Shown here one piece after another: positions 1-7,446 of a DNA stretch of 36,426 nucleotides (the first letter of the stretch is position 1; every line of letters starts with the position of its first letter). The DNA is from an uncultured Caulobacter sp. (GTDB lineage: Bacteria > Pseudomonadota > Alphaproteobacteria > Caulobacterales > Caulobacteraceae): the NCBI RefSeq assembly GCF_947036865.1, contig NZ_CAMQSF010000036.1, positions 1 through 36,426 on the forward strand, written 5' to 3'. Below the pieces are notes generated by a model, which saw only the letters and a list, made by a program, of their open reading frames with translations, was not told the DNA's origin and did no database searches. The translations under genes were made by a program, and so were the position numbers.

Positions 1-295
1 TGCGCACCGCGTCCTGCGCCTGGGGGCCGGCGGCCGACAGCGCCGCGGCGCGCAGGGCGCGGGCGACGGCCCGGTTCTGGTCCTCGGCCAGGGCCTTGGC
101 GACGGCGCCGCCGAGATCCTGTCCCGTCAGGTCGACGATCGCCAGCCGCTCGGGCTGGGCGGTCTTCATCATCATCAGCGGCGCCAGCCCGCTGATCCCC
201 ATGACCAGAGGCAACGCCACGATCGACAGCCAGAAGCCGACGGTGCGGACATAGGCCAGGTATTCGCGACGGGCGATCTTCAGAAGACGGCTCAT
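1..295 (-). CDS. ABC-2 type transporter permease, N-terminal part (cut by window edge)
   Basis: The first 98 residues of an integral membrane ABC permease are visible; the rest lies beyond base 1. The protein begins MSRLLKIARREYLAYVRT, a basic cytoplasmic start, followed at about residues 20-45 by one hydrophobic segment containing FWLSIVALPLVMGISGL, and then an extracytoplasmic-looking stretch (PERLAIVDLTGQDLG). This layout of one N-terminal helix followed by a large external loop is typical of the NatB/YhaP-like ABC-2 permeases. The start ATG (295-293) overlaps the stop codon of the ATPase gene in an ATGA arrangement, so the two are almost certainly translationally coupled and form one exporter. 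The substrate cannot be read from the sequence; Na+ or drug export by analogy with NatAB is only a family-level guess. Confidence 0.85.
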   Translation of the reverse strand, partial: MSRLLKIARREYLAYVRTVGFWLSIVALPLVMGISGLAPLMMMKTAQPERLAIVDLTGQDLGGAVAKALAEDQNRAVARALRAAALSAAGPQAQDAVR

Positions 296-1209
296 GCCTG
301 GCCTCCGGTCAGAACGATGAAGGCGTCGTGCAGGCTGGGCTCCTTCAGCTCGAAGCGCCGCAGCGGCAGGTCCCGGGCGAAGGCCGCCTTCAGGGCGTCC
401 TGGCCGGTCGCGGCCTCTGGCAAGGCGGCGACGTGCCGCCAGCCGCCGTCGGGCAGCGCCTCGCTGGTCAGCGGCCCCAGGCCCGGCAGCGCCGCGACCT
501 GCTCGGCCGTCAGCTCGCCCTCCAGCACCAGGGCCCGAGGGGCCGCGCGGCGGGCGGTGGCGACGTCGCCGTCGAACACCTTCCGGCCGCGCGCCATCAA
601 GACGACCTTGTCGCACAGCCGCTCGGCGTGCTGCATCACGTGGGTCGAGAACAGCACCGTGGCCCCGCGCGCGGCGATCTCGCGGATCATCGCCTCCAGC
701 GCCTGCTGGTTGACGGGGTCGAGGCCCGAGAACGGCTCGTCCAGCACCACCAGCTCCGGCTCGTGCGCCAGGGCCGAGATCAGCTGGACCTTCTGGGCCA
801 TGCCCTTGGAGAGATCCTTGATCGGCCGCTTCAGCGCGTAGCCCAGGCCCTGGGCCTCCAGCATGGCCTTGGCCCGCTTGCGCCCTTCCGCCTCGGGCAC
901 GCCCTTCAGCCCCGCGAAGAAGGCGATCGCGTCGACCGGCGTCATGCGCTTGTAGAGGCCGCGCTCCTCGGGGAGGAAGCCGATCCGTTCGCGCACGCTC
1001 ATCGCGTCGTCGGCGCCCAGCACCGTGATCCGCCCGGCCGTCGGCGGCAGCAGGCCCAGGATCATGCGGATGGTCGAGGTCTTGCCCGCGCCGTTGGGTC
1101 CTAGAAAGCCGGTGATCCGCCCGGCCGGGACCTCGAAACCGACATCCCGCACGGCGTGGAAGTCGTCATAGGTCTTGCTGACGCCCTCCAGACTGACGGC
1201 GCTGACCAT
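292..1209 (-). CDS. ABC transporter ATP-binding protein, NatA-like
   Basis: A 305-residue ATPase that would energise the overlapping ABC-2 permease. Visible motifs are Walker A GPNGAGKT (residues 37-44), a signature LSKGMAQK in place of the more usual LSGGQ, Walker B LVVLDEP followed by FSGLDP, and the H-loop FSTHVMQHAERL. The last roughly 80 residues look like the DUF4162-type C-terminal domain common in NatA and YhaQ homologues. The frame stays open about 100 codons further upstream, but that extension is Arg/Pro-rich low-complexity sequence. The start at 1209 is chosen because GGAGGT lies about 7 nt before the ATG and the ABC fold begins there (MVSAVSLEGVSKTY). The gene lies 41 nt from the neighbouring hydrolase on the same strand. 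Substrate unknown. Confidence 0.92.
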   Translation of the reverse strand: MVSAVSLEGVSKTYDDFHAVRDVGFEVPAGRITGFLGPNGAGKTSTIRMILGLLPPTAGRITVLGADDAMSVRERIGFLPEERGLYKRMTPVDAIAFFAGLKGVPEAEGRKRAKAMLEAQGLGYALKRPIKDLSKGMAQKVQLISALAHEPELVVLDEPFSGLDPVNQQALEAMIREIAARGATVLFSTHVMQHAERLCDKVVLMARGRKVFDGDVATARRAAPRALVLEGELTAEQVAALPGLGPLTSEALPDGGWRHVAALPEAATGQDALKAAFARDLPLRRFELKEPSLHDAFIVLTGGQA

Positions 1210-1250
1210 GAGCGGCGACCTCCCCGAATCGGACCGATGCTCTGGTTGTA

Positions 1251-2207
1251 TCAGCCCTTGTCGCGGGCGTCGGCCACGAAGGCCACCGCGCGCACGATGT
1301 GGTCGGCGAACCGGCGGCCGATCAGCAGGGTGTGGGTCGCGGCCTCGACGTGGTCGACCAGGCCATGGCGCGACTGGCGGGCCGGCGCTGCCTGCATCGC
1401 CTTGCGGTCCTCGCGGCCGGCGACCGGCCCGGCGGTGACGACGGCGACCGGCCATTTGGGATCGAACGGCGGCTGGGCGGCGGCCTGGTCCGAGGCCGTC
1501 TTCCACAGCACGACCTCCTCGGCCGAGACCCGGTTGTGGCGGGCGTTGGCGAAGGCCCAGTTCTTCTCGGCCTTGGCGGCCGGCGGCAGGTCGATCTTGT
1601 CGCCCAGGCGCGTGTGGGCCAGCGGCTTGTAGAGCCCCAGCGCCGCGCCCCGCGCCGCCCAGCGCGAGGCGGTGGCGAAGGCGTCGATAAAGCCCCGCAT
1701 CCGGGGGTCCTGGCTGGCCTCGGGCGTGGCGGCGTCGACCAGCACGATCCCGGCCACCTTGTCCGGATTGCGGCCGGCGAACTCGCGCAGGCGCAGGCCG
1801 GCCATCGAGTGGCCCACCAGGATGTAGGGGCCCGGCTCGCCCGAGGCGGCGATCAGCTTCTCGAAATCGGTGACGATGGCGATCCCGTCGCGCGGCCTTG
1901 GCCCCTCGGGCGAATAGCCCAGGCCCGCGCGGTCATAGGCGCAGGAGCGCCAGCCGGCGGCGGTCAGCGCCTCCTGGGTCGCGCCCCAGTCGGCGGCGAA
2001 ACCGAAGGCGCCGGCCTCCAGCCAGACCACGGGCTTGTCGCTCCGGGGTCCCTCGCAGACCAGCCGCAGCCTTCGCCCGGGCTCGATCTCCAGCATCTGG
2101 CCTCGCGGCTTGGGCGCCCCGGCGGCGCTCATCAGCCCGCCGACGGCGATATAGGAAACGAGCAGAAGGGCGAAGCCCGCGACGCCGCGACCGAGAAGCT
2201 GGATCAT
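1251..2207 (-). CDS. alpha/beta hydrolase with N-terminal membrane anchor
   Basis: A 318-residue serine hydrolase. An uncleaved signal or membrane anchor occupies about residues 5-28 (VAGFALLLVSYIAVGGLMSA), so the catalytic domain probably faces the periplasm. The nucleophile elbow is GHSMAG with Ser134; LEAGAFG near residue 65 takes the place of the common HG oxyanion motif, and YDRAGLGYS follows at 91-99 as in many lipase or esterase-like hydrolases. ATHTLLIGRRF near the C-terminus supplies the likely catalytic His. It lies downstream of the M23 peptidase gene on the same strand with a 59-nt gap and before the ABC exporter genes, but no shared function is evident. The substrate is unknown; esterase, lipase or peptidase activities all remain possible. 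Confidence 0.85.
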   Translation of the reverse strand: MIQLLGRGVAGFALLLVSYIAVGGLMSAAGAPKPRGQMLEIEPGRRLRLVCEGPRSDKPVVWLEAGAFGFAADWGATQEALTAAGWRSCAYDRAGLGYSPEGPRPRDGIAIVTDFEKLIAASGEPGPYILVGHSMAGLRLREFAGRNPDKVAGIVLVDAATPEASQDPRMRGFIDAFATASRWAARGAALGLYKPLAHTRLGDKIDLPPAAKAEKNWAFANARHNRVSAEEVVLWKTASDQAAAQPPFDPKWPVAVVTAGPVAGREDRKAMQAAPARQSRHGLVDHVEAATHTLLIGRRFADHIVRAVAFVADARDKG

Positions 2208-2210
2208 GCG

Positions 2211-2224
2211 GCCACTTTAGTGGC
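2211..2224 (-). promoter_or_regulatory. small hairpin immediately before the hydrolase start
   Basis: GCCACTTTAGTGGC is a perfect dyad that can form a five-pair stem with a four-base loop. It ends 3 nt before the hydrolase ATG at 2207, exactly where a ribosome binding site should lie, and no good Shine-Dalgarno sequence is seen outside it. It may affect initiation, or be chance in GC-rich DNA. No U-tract follows, so it is not a convincing terminator for the M23 gene. Confidence 0.3.
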
Positions 2225-2266
2225 GGTTTGTGACGGGTCGAGCCGTCTTGCGCCGACGACGGACGT

Positions 2267-3073
2267 TTAGCCGGCCGAGACCGCGATCCGCGCGCGCACC
2301 CGCCCCGTCTTGGTCCGGATGACGCGAGGCCCCTTGGCGGTCGCTTCCGGCGCGCGGAGCTTGGCCTTCACGACGCTGTCGGGCCACTTGGAGACCGTGG
2401 CGACGCGCACCTTGCGCGACACCCGGCCGGCCGCCTTGAGCGGCAGGTCGCCCGCCTGGGCGAAGCTGCGGTCCAGGAAGAAGGCCGGGTTCAGGGGCTT
2501 GTCGTCCTTGCGGATCTCGAAATGCAGGTGCGAGCCGGTCGAGCGGCCGGAATTGCCGACGAAGGCCACCGTCTCGCCGCGCCGCAAAAAGGCGCCCTTC
2601 CTGACGCCTCGGGCCGGGCTGGCCAGGTGGGCGTACATCGTGGTCAGCCCGCCCTTGTGCATCGCCAGCACATAGCGGCCATAGGTGGGCGACACGCCGG
2701 TGGCCTTGATCACCCCGTCGGCGGCGATCTTGACCGCCGCGCCGCTGGGGGCGGCGATGTCGACGCCCTGGTGCAGGCGGCCGTTTTCTTCCCACGGCAG
2801 CTGGCGCATGCCGAACGGCGAGTCGATCACGCGGCCGGGCAAGGGCGCGTCGAACCGATAGGCCGGCGGCGGGGGCGGCGGCGGATCTTGCTCGGCGTCG
2901 GCCTCGGTCCGGACGATCGCGGGGGTGGGCGCCACGGCCGGCGCGACGCGCGCGACCCATTCGCCCAGGGCCACGGCCCCGCTCAAGGCGCCCGCCACCG
3001 CCGCGACGCCCAACATGCTCACGAAGGCGAGCGTCAGGTTCGGCGACGGCGCGGCCAGGGAGTTCGTGGTCAA
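2267..3073 (-). CDS. M23 (LytM-type) metallopeptidase, peptidoglycan endopeptidase-like
   Basis: A 268-residue protein with an N-terminal membrane segment (about residues 13-38), a proline-rich linker (seven prolines at 64-70) and a peptidase M23 domain from about residue 80 to 200. The zinc-site residues are present: HQGVD (H101, D105), MYAHL (H149) and SHLHFE (H182, H184). It therefore looks catalytically competent rather than a degenerate LytM activator. A basic C-terminal tail (200-268) has no recognised domain. The start codon is TTG at 3073, supported by AAGGAAG about 7 nt upstream; no ATG fits as well. It would cleave peptide crosslinks of peptidoglycan in the periplasm. A TTAACCAT sequence in the upstream region may matter for its control. 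Confidence 0.9.
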   Translation of the reverse strand: MTTNSLAAPSPNLTLAFVSMLGVAAVAGALSGAVALGEWVARVAPAVAPTPAIVRTEADAEQDPPPPPPPAYRFDAPLPGRVIDSPFGMRQLPWEENGRLHQGVDIAAPSGAAVKIAADGVIKATGVSPTYGRYVLAMHKGGLTTMYAHLASPARGVRKGAFLRRGETVAFVGNSGRSTGSHLHFEIRKDDKPLNPAFFLDRSFAQAGDLPLKAAGRVSRKVRVATVSKWPDSVVKAKLRAPEATAKGPRVIRTKTGRVRARIAVSAG

Positions 3074-3406
3074 AACCGCTTCCTTTTGGACGTTCGGCCG
3101 GCGCCCGCGACCGCGTTCTTACGGTCTAGCTCTCACATCCGGCCTTTCAGGATGGTGAATCGGCGGCGTGTATGAATGTCGCATGGGGTGGAAACGAGGC
3201 GCGGCTTAACCATTCCGTCACAAAGCGCCAGCGGACCGAGCCGAGATCGAGCTCCGGTCTAGATTACATTTCGTTCATTACATTAAAGCGCCTTCATTCT
3301 CTTAATTAGACGTCATGAATGAGACGTAACGGGACTTCGCGATAACTCGGACCTATTGAGTATTCATCGGCGCACGGAACAGCGCCCAACCAGAGGGATA
3401 CTTCAA
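3074..3406. other. intergenic region between divergent M23 peptidase and urcA genes
   Basis: This 333-bp stretch holds no convincing reading frame. It is markedly more AT-rich than its surroundings from about 3255 to 3350, with runs such as TACATTTCGTTCATTACATT and TTCATTCTCTTAATTAG, which suits promoter DNA for the two divergent genes. I could not fix a confident -35/-10 pair. A TTAACCAT octamer lies at 3206-3213. Confidence 0.6.
3206..3213 (+). promoter_or_regulatory. candidate CtrA-like half site (TTAACCAT)
   Basis: TTAACCAT matches the half-site form of the CtrA recognition sequence known from Caulobacter; the full form is two TTAA boxes 7 nt apart, and no second box is present here. It lies 133 bp upstream of the M23 peptidase start and 194 bp upstream of urcA. 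One octamer can arise by chance, so this is tentative. Confidence 0.3.
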
Positions 3407-3760
3407 ATGCGCAAGTTCATCATGAGCCTGACCACCGTCGCCAGCCTGTCGCTGGCCGCCGTTCCGGTCCTGGGCCTCACCCAAGCCGCCAACGCCGCCG
3501 AGCGCGCTCAGGCCGTCCACATCGCCTATGGCGACCTGAACCTGGCCAACCCCGCCCAAGCCAAGATCTTCCGCGCTCGCGTCGACTCGGCCGGCAGCGA
3601 CCTCTGCCTGGCCAAGCTGCGCGCGGGCGAGCTGGCGACGACCATGCACGGCTGCGTCGCCGAGGTTCACCGCGAAGTGAAACGTCAACTGCCGGCCGCC
3701 CAGGTGCGCGAGCTGACCATGGCCAGCCGGGCCGACGCCGTCGAGTTCGCCGCGAAGTGA
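3407..3760 (+). CDS. UrcA family secreted protein
   Basis: A 117-residue protein with a clear Sec signal peptide (MRKFIMSLTTVASLSLAAVP..., likely cleaved after ANAA near residue 31) and a mature domain of about 86 residues matching the UrcA pattern: an early V-x-I-x-Y-x-D-L-N-L stretch (VHIAYGDLNL, 37-46) and two cysteines (C67, C83) that could form a disulfide in the periplasm. UrcA was named in Caulobacter as a uranium-responsive protein; the biochemical role of the family is unknown and response to uranium here is not implied. The start at 3407 is preferred over an in-frame ATG 51 nt upstream because GAGGGA (3393-3398) precedes it and the signal peptide begins there. Monocistronic, with a terminator 47 nt downstream. 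Confidence 0.88.
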   Translation: MRKFIMSLTTVASLSLAAVPVLGLTQAANAAERAQAVHIAYGDLNLANPAQAKIFRARVDSAGSDLCLAKLRAGELATTMHGCVAEVHREVKRQLPAAQVRELTMASRADAVEFAAK

Positions 3761-3806
3761 TCGCGCGCGCCGCTCGCGCCTCAAACGCTCCCACGGCCAA
3801 CGACAG

Positions 3807-3838
3807 AGGCCCCAGGTAGAACCTGGGGCCTTTGTTCT
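3807..3838 (+). terminator. intrinsic terminator of urcA
   Basis: An 11-bp perfect stem, AGGCCCCAGGT (3807-3817) paired with ACCTGGGGCCT (3821-3831), encloses an AGA loop and is followed by TTGTTCTT. This is the clearest rho-independent terminator in the window. It lies 47 nt after the urcA stop codon. Confidence 0.9.
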
Positions 3839-3859
3839 TGAGGGCGCGTAGAACCCGCC

Positions 3860-3885
3860 TGTTTCGAATGGAATCATTCGAAACA
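3860..3885. repeat. perfect 11-bp inverted repeat downstream of pntB
   Basis: TGTTTCGAATG (3860-3870) and CATTCGAAACA (3875-3885) form a perfect dyad around a 4-nt loop GAAT. It lies 74 nt past the pntB stop and 29 nt past the urcA terminator, between converging genes. No T-run follows on the pnt-coding strand, so it is not a standard terminator, though it may stabilise an RNA end or be a protein-binding palindrome. Confidence 0.6.
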
Positions 3886-3959
3886 GATAAACAGGTTCGA
3901 TTTCAGACACTTAGCGCGCGCTAACCGCCGAAACCGCTCACACCTTCGGCGATCACGCT

Positions 3960-5381
3960 CTACAGGCCCTTGACGATGCCTTCGACCATCTTCTTGGCGT
4001 CGGCGAACAGCATCATCGTGTTGTCCTTGAAGAACAGCTCGTTCTCAACGCCGGCATAGCCCGAGGACATGCCGCGCTTGACGAACAGCACCGTGCGGGC
4101 CTTCTCGACGTCCAGGATCGGCATGCCGAAGATCGGGCTCTGCGGATCGGTCTTGGCCGCCGGATTGGTGACGTCGTTGGCGCCGATCACGAAGGCGACG
4201 TCGGCCGTCGAGAACTCGCTGTTGATGTCCTCCAGCTCGAAGACCTCGTCATAGGGGACGTTCGCTTCGGCCAGCAGCACGTTCATGTGGCCCGGCATCC
4301 GGCCGGCGACCGGGTGGATGGCGTACTTCACCTCGACGCCCTCCTCCTTCAGCTTGTCGGCCATTTCGCGCAGGGCGTGCTGGGCCTGGGAGACGGCCAT
4401 GCCGTAGCCGGGGACGATGATGACCTTCGAAGCGTTCTTCATGATGAAGGCCGCGTCGTCGGCGCTGCCCTGCTTGACCGGACGGGTCTCGACCTTGCCG
4501 CCGGCGGCGGCGGCCGAGGCGTCGGCGCCGAAGCCGCCCAGGATCACCGACACGAACGAGCGGTTCATGCCCTTGCACATGATGTAGGACAGGATCGCGC
4601 CCGACGAGCCCACGAGGGCGCCGGTGATGATCAGGGTGGTGTTCTCGAGCGTGAAGCCCAACGCCGCCGCCGCCCAGCCGGAATAGCTGTTCAGCATCGA
4701 CACCACGACCGGCATGTCGGCGCCGCCGATCGGGATGATCAGGGTGACGCCGATCAGCAGGCTGAGGGCGAAGATGCCCCAGAAGGCCCACAAGGCCGTG
4801 CCGCCGCTGACCACCAGCACCACGATCAGGGCGACGATGGCCGCCGCGATCAGGATGTTCAGCAGGTGGCGGGCGGGCAACAGGATCGGCGCGCCGCTCA
4901 TATTGCCGTTCAGCTTGGCGAAGGCGATCACCGAACCGGTGAAGGTGATGGCGCCGATCGCCAGGCCCAGCGACAGCTCGATCAGGCTCTTCAGCTGAAC
5001 GCCGGTCCCGTCGGCGGTGGCGATGTGATAGGCGCCGGGCGTGTAGATGGCGGCCACGGCCACCAGACAGGCGGCCATGCCGACCAGCGAGTGGAAGGCG
5101 GCGACCAGCTGCGGCATCGAGGTCATCGGCACGCGGCGGGCGATCACCGCGCCGACCCCGCCGCCGACGGCGACGCCGGCGACGATCAGGCCCAGGGTCA
5201 CGGCGTCCAGCGCGCCCTGGCTCCACAGCGTGGCCAGGGTGGTGGCCACGGCGATGGCCATGCCGACCATGCCGTAGGTATTGCCCTTGCGGCTGGTCTC
5301 GGGGCTGGAAAGACCCCGAAGCGCCAGGATGAACAGCACCCCGGAGACGAGGTACAGGATGGCGGCGAGATTGGCGTTCAT
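3960..5381 (-). CDS. pntB: NAD(P) transhydrogenase subunit beta
   Basis: A 473-residue inner-membrane subunit of the proton-translocating transhydrogenase, which uses the proton gradient to reduce NADP+ with NADH. About eight to nine hydrophobic helices fill residues 5-270 (for example LAAILYLVSGVLFILALRGL at the start and IVALIVVLVVSGGTALWAFWGIFALSLLIGVTLIIPIGGADMP in pieces near 185-225). The cytoplasmic NADP(H)-binding dIII domain follows from about 300, with VIIVPGYGMAVSQAQHA as the nucleotide-binding fingerprint and IHPVAGRMPGHMNVLLAEA after it. Length is normal for the family. It is the last gene of the pnt cluster, 24 nt after pntAB, with GGGA before the ATG. Confidence 0.97.
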   Translation of the reverse strand: MNANLAAILYLVSGVLFILALRGLSSPETSRKGNTYGMVGMAIAVATTLATLWSQGALDAVTLGLIVAGVAVGGGVGAVIARRVPMTSMPQLVAAFHSLVGMAACLVAVAAIYTPGAYHIATADGTGVQLKSLIELSLGLAIGAITFTGSVIAFAKLNGNMSGAPILLPARHLLNILIAAAIVALIVVLVVSGGTALWAFWGIFALSLLIGVTLIIPIGGADMPVVVSMLNSYSGWAAAALGFTLENTTLIITGALVGSSGAILSYIMCKGMNRSFVSVILGGFGADASAAAAGGKVETRPVKQGSADDAAFIMKNASKVIIVPGYGMAVSQAQHALREMADKLKEEGVEVKYAIHPVAGRMPGHMNVLLAEANVPYDEVFELEDINSEFSTADVAFVIGANDVTNPAAKTDPQSPIFGMPILDVEKARTVLFVKRGMSSGYAGVENELFFKDNTMMLFADAKKMVEGIVKGL

Positions 5382-5405
5382 GTCGGTTTCCCCTGCTCGC
5401 GCCGC

Positions 5406-5738
5406 TTACTTCTGCTTCTTCTTGTACATCGCCAGCATCCGCTGGGTGACCAGGAAGCCGCCGAAGATGTTGACCGCCGCGAAGGCCGCGGCGATCCCGC
5501 CCGCCCCCTTGGAGATCCAGGTCGAGGCGGCGGTCTCGCCGCCGGCCAGATCGGCGTTGGCCCCGTGGGCCGCCGCCGCCAGCAGGGCGCCGACGATGAT
5601 CACCGACGAGATGGCGTTGGTCACGGCCATCAGCGGCGTATGCAGCGCGGGCGTCACGCTCCAGACGACGTAGTAGCCGACGAAGATGGCGAGCACGAAG
5701 ATCGCCAGACGGAACACGGTGGGGTCGACGGCTTCCAT
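5406..5738 (-). CDS. pntAB: NAD(P) transhydrogenase subunit alpha part 2 (membrane)
   Basis: A 110-residue membrane protein equivalent to the C-terminal, membrane part of E. coli PntA, encoded separately as is usual in alphaproteobacteria. It has three hydrophobic segments: [18 protein letters not shown] near residue 10-30, [19 protein letters not shown] near 38-60, and [21 protein letters not shown] near 80-100. The family stretch [20 protein letters not shown] is intact. GGAG lies 6 nt before the ATG. It sits 24 nt before pntB, but is separated from pntAA by a 153-nt gap that holds a palindromic repeat. Confidence 0.95.
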   Translation of the reverse strand: MEAVDPTVFRLAIFVLAIFVGYYVVWSVTPALHTPLMAVTNAISSVIIVGALLAAAAHGANADLAGGETAASTWISKGAGGIAAAFAAVNIFGGFLVTQRMLAMYKKKQK

Positions 5739-5758
5739 ATCAGGCTCCCGGCTCGGTG

Positions 5759-5872
5759 CGTCCTTCGAGGCCTTCGCTGCGCGAAGGCGCCTCAGGATGA
5801 GGAAGGTGGTTGGCTCGGTCTTCGCGGTAGAACCTCATCCTGAGGTGCGAGCGAAGCGAGCCTCGAAGGACG
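5759..5872. repeat. palindromic repeat element inside the pnt gene cluster
   Basis: Two facing arms (about 5759-5802 and 5833-5872) are imperfect reverse complements: CGTCCTTCGAGG and CCTCAGGATGAGG in the left arm match CCTCATCCTGAGG and CCTCGAAGGACG in the right, with about 30 nt between. Each arm also has its own internal dyad (CTTCGCTGCGCGAAG on the left, GCGAGCGAAGCGAGC on the right). The sequence differs from the other elements in the window but has the same two-arm layout, about 114 bp overall. Similar CCTCAGGATGAGG elements are common in alphaproteobacterial genomes. It lies between pntAA and pntAB, so any transcript covering all three genes would carry this structure. Confidence 0.85.
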
Positions 5873-5891
5873 AGGTTCGGCTCCACGATCG

Positions 5892-7025
5892 TCAGCCCTT
5901 CAAGTTCGGATGCACGATCGCGCCGCCGCGGGTGACGACGGCGGCCTGCAGGATCTCGTCCTCGAAGTCGGGGGCGAAGGCGCCCTCCTTGGTCGTGAAC
6001 AGGGCCGACAGGGCGAAGAGGTTGCGGGCATAGAGCGCGCTGGCGTCGGCGGCGATGCGGCCGGGCAGGTTGGCGTGGCCGAGGATCTTGACGCCATTGG
6101 CGGTGACCACGGTTTCGTTCAGCTTGGCGCCCTCGACATTGCCGCCCTGCTCGATGGCCAGGTCGACGAGGATCGAGCCCGGCCGCATCGAGGCGACCTG
6201 CGCGGCGCTGACCAGCTTCGGCGCCGGACGGCCCGGGATCAGGGCCGTGGTGATGACGATGTCCTGCTTGGCGATGTGGCTGGAGACCAGCTCGGCCTGC
6301 TTGGCCTGGTACTCCTTGGACATTTCCTTGGCGTAGCCGCCGGCGGTCTGGGCGTTCTTGAACTCCTCGTCCTCGACGGCCAGGAACTTGGCGCCCAGGG
6401 ATTCGACCTGCTCCTTGGTGGCCGGACGCACGTCGGTGGCGGTGACCACCGCGCCGAGGCGGCGCGCCGTGGCGATGGCCTGCAGGCCGGCGACGCCCAC
6501 GCCCATGATGAACACCTTGGCCGCGGCGACGGTGCCGGCGGCGGTCATCATCATCGGCAGGGCCTTGCCGTAGGCCTCGGCGCCCTCGATCACGGCGCGA
6601 TAGCCCGCGAGGTTGGCCTGCGAGGACAGCATGTCCATCACCTGGGCGCGGGTGATGCGCGGGATGAACTCCATGGCGATCGCCGTCGCGCCGGCCTTGG
6701 CCAGGGCGTCCAGCGTCTCCTTGTCCTGATAGGGATTGAGCGCGGCGGCGACGATGGCCCCGCTCTTCAGCGCCGCGATCTCGGCGGCTTCGGGCGCGCG
6801 GACCTTGAACAGGACGTCGGCGCCCTGGATCGCCTCGGCGGCGGTTTTGGCGATCTTGGCGCCCGCGGCTTCGTAGTCGGCGTCCGGATAGGACGCGGCC
6901 GTCCCCGCCCCCGCCTGCACCACCAGCGAAAAGCCGGCGGCGGCCAGCTTCTTGACGGTCTCAGGCGTGGCGGCGACCCGCGTTTCGTTGGCGCGGGTCT
7001 CTTTCGTGACGGCGATGACGGCCAT
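5892..7025 (-). CDS. pntAA: NAD(P) transhydrogenase subunit alpha part 1 (NAD-binding)
   Basis: A 377-residue soluble dI subunit that binds NAD(H) and docks on the membrane subunits. It resembles alanine dehydrogenase: AVTKETRANETRVAATPETV at the N-terminus, FIPRITRAQVMDMLSSQANL near 120-140, a Rossmann fingerprint GVGVAGLQAIATARRLGAVVTATDVRP near 173 (shown in pieces: GVGVAG, then TDVR), and the Glu-rich loop VEDEEFKNAQTAGGYAKEMS. Two ATGs compete; the second (7025) is chosen because GGAGG lies 8-9 nt before it, whereas it would touch the first (7031). The aa3-oxidase subunit IV gene lies 124 nt upstream, an order common in alphaproteobacteria. Confidence 0.96.
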   Translation of the reverse strand: MAVIAVTKETRANETRVAATPETVKKLAAAGFSLVVQAGAGTAASYPDADYEAAGAKIAKTAAEAIQGADVLFKVRAPEAAEIAALKSGAIVAAALNPYQDKETLDALAKAGATAIAMEFIPRITRAQVMDMLSSQANLAGYRAVIEGAEAYGKALPMMMTAAGTVAAAKVFIMGVGVAGLQAIATARRLGAVVTATDVRPATKEQVESLGAKFLAVEDEEFKNAQTAGGYAKEMSKEYQAKQAELVSSHIAKQDIVITTALIPGRPAPKLVSAAQVASMRPGSILVDLAIEQGGNVEGAKLNETVVTANGVKILGHANLPGRIAADASALYARNLFALSALFTTKEGAFAPDFEDEILQAAVVTRGGAIVHPNLKG

Positions 7026-7149
7026 CGGCATACCCCTCCCCAGGGCGCTGTTTGCTCAGCAGCATGAGGCGCTCTCTAGGGGATAGTCTTGCCTCTTGTC
7101 GAGGCATGACGTGCGCGTCAGGGAAAAATTATGCCGATGTCTACCGGTG

Positions 7150-7380
7150 TCAGTGCGCCGAGCTGGGCTTTTCCTTCAGGGCGAACACGCCCACCGCCAG
7201 CAGCACGACGGCGGCGATGGCGCTGCCGACGAAACCGGTCGGGGTGCAGAACAGCAGGGTGATGAACAGCAGCAGCGTGGCGACCGCCAGCGAGCCCCAC
7301 TTGGTCATCTTGCCGAACGCGGCATAGGTCGAGGCTTGCTCGTGGATGTCCATTTCACCGCGGTGATAGTCGCCGGCCAT
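7150..7380 (-). CDS. aa3-type cytochrome c oxidase subunit IV
   Basis: A 76-residue single- to double-helix membrane protein. The N-terminal amphipathic part DIHEQASTYAAFGKMTKWGS carries the family hallmark (H-x-x-T/S-Y-x-x-F), followed by LAVATLLLFITLLFCTP and VGSAIAAVVLLAVGVFAL. This is the small bacterial subunit IV of aa3 cytochrome oxidases (COX4_pro_2 family), a structural subunit not needed for catalysis in Paracoccus. AAGGAAG lies 5-6 nt before the ATG. The catalytic oxidase genes are not in this window; the gene is instead placed directly before the transhydrogenase genes. Confidence 0.88.
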   Translation of the reverse strand: MAGDYHRGEMDIHEQASTYAAFGKMTKWGSLAVATLLLFITLLFCTPTGFVGSAIAAVVLLAVGVFALKEKPSSAH

Positions 7381-7446
7381 GTGTCTTCCTTGAAGAACGA
7401 AGGGGAGGATATCGAGTTCGCCCGATACAACGCGGGGCGTGAACGC

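Noticed and set aside
1210..1506. N-terminal extension of the ABC ATPase
   Set aside because: Arg/Pro-rich, overlaps the end of the hydrolase gene, and a strong ribosome binding site marks the start at 1209.
4287..5843. 518-codon plus-strand open frame antisense to pntB and pntAB
   Set aside because: Asp/His/Gly-rich antisense artefact of the transmembrane gene sequence.
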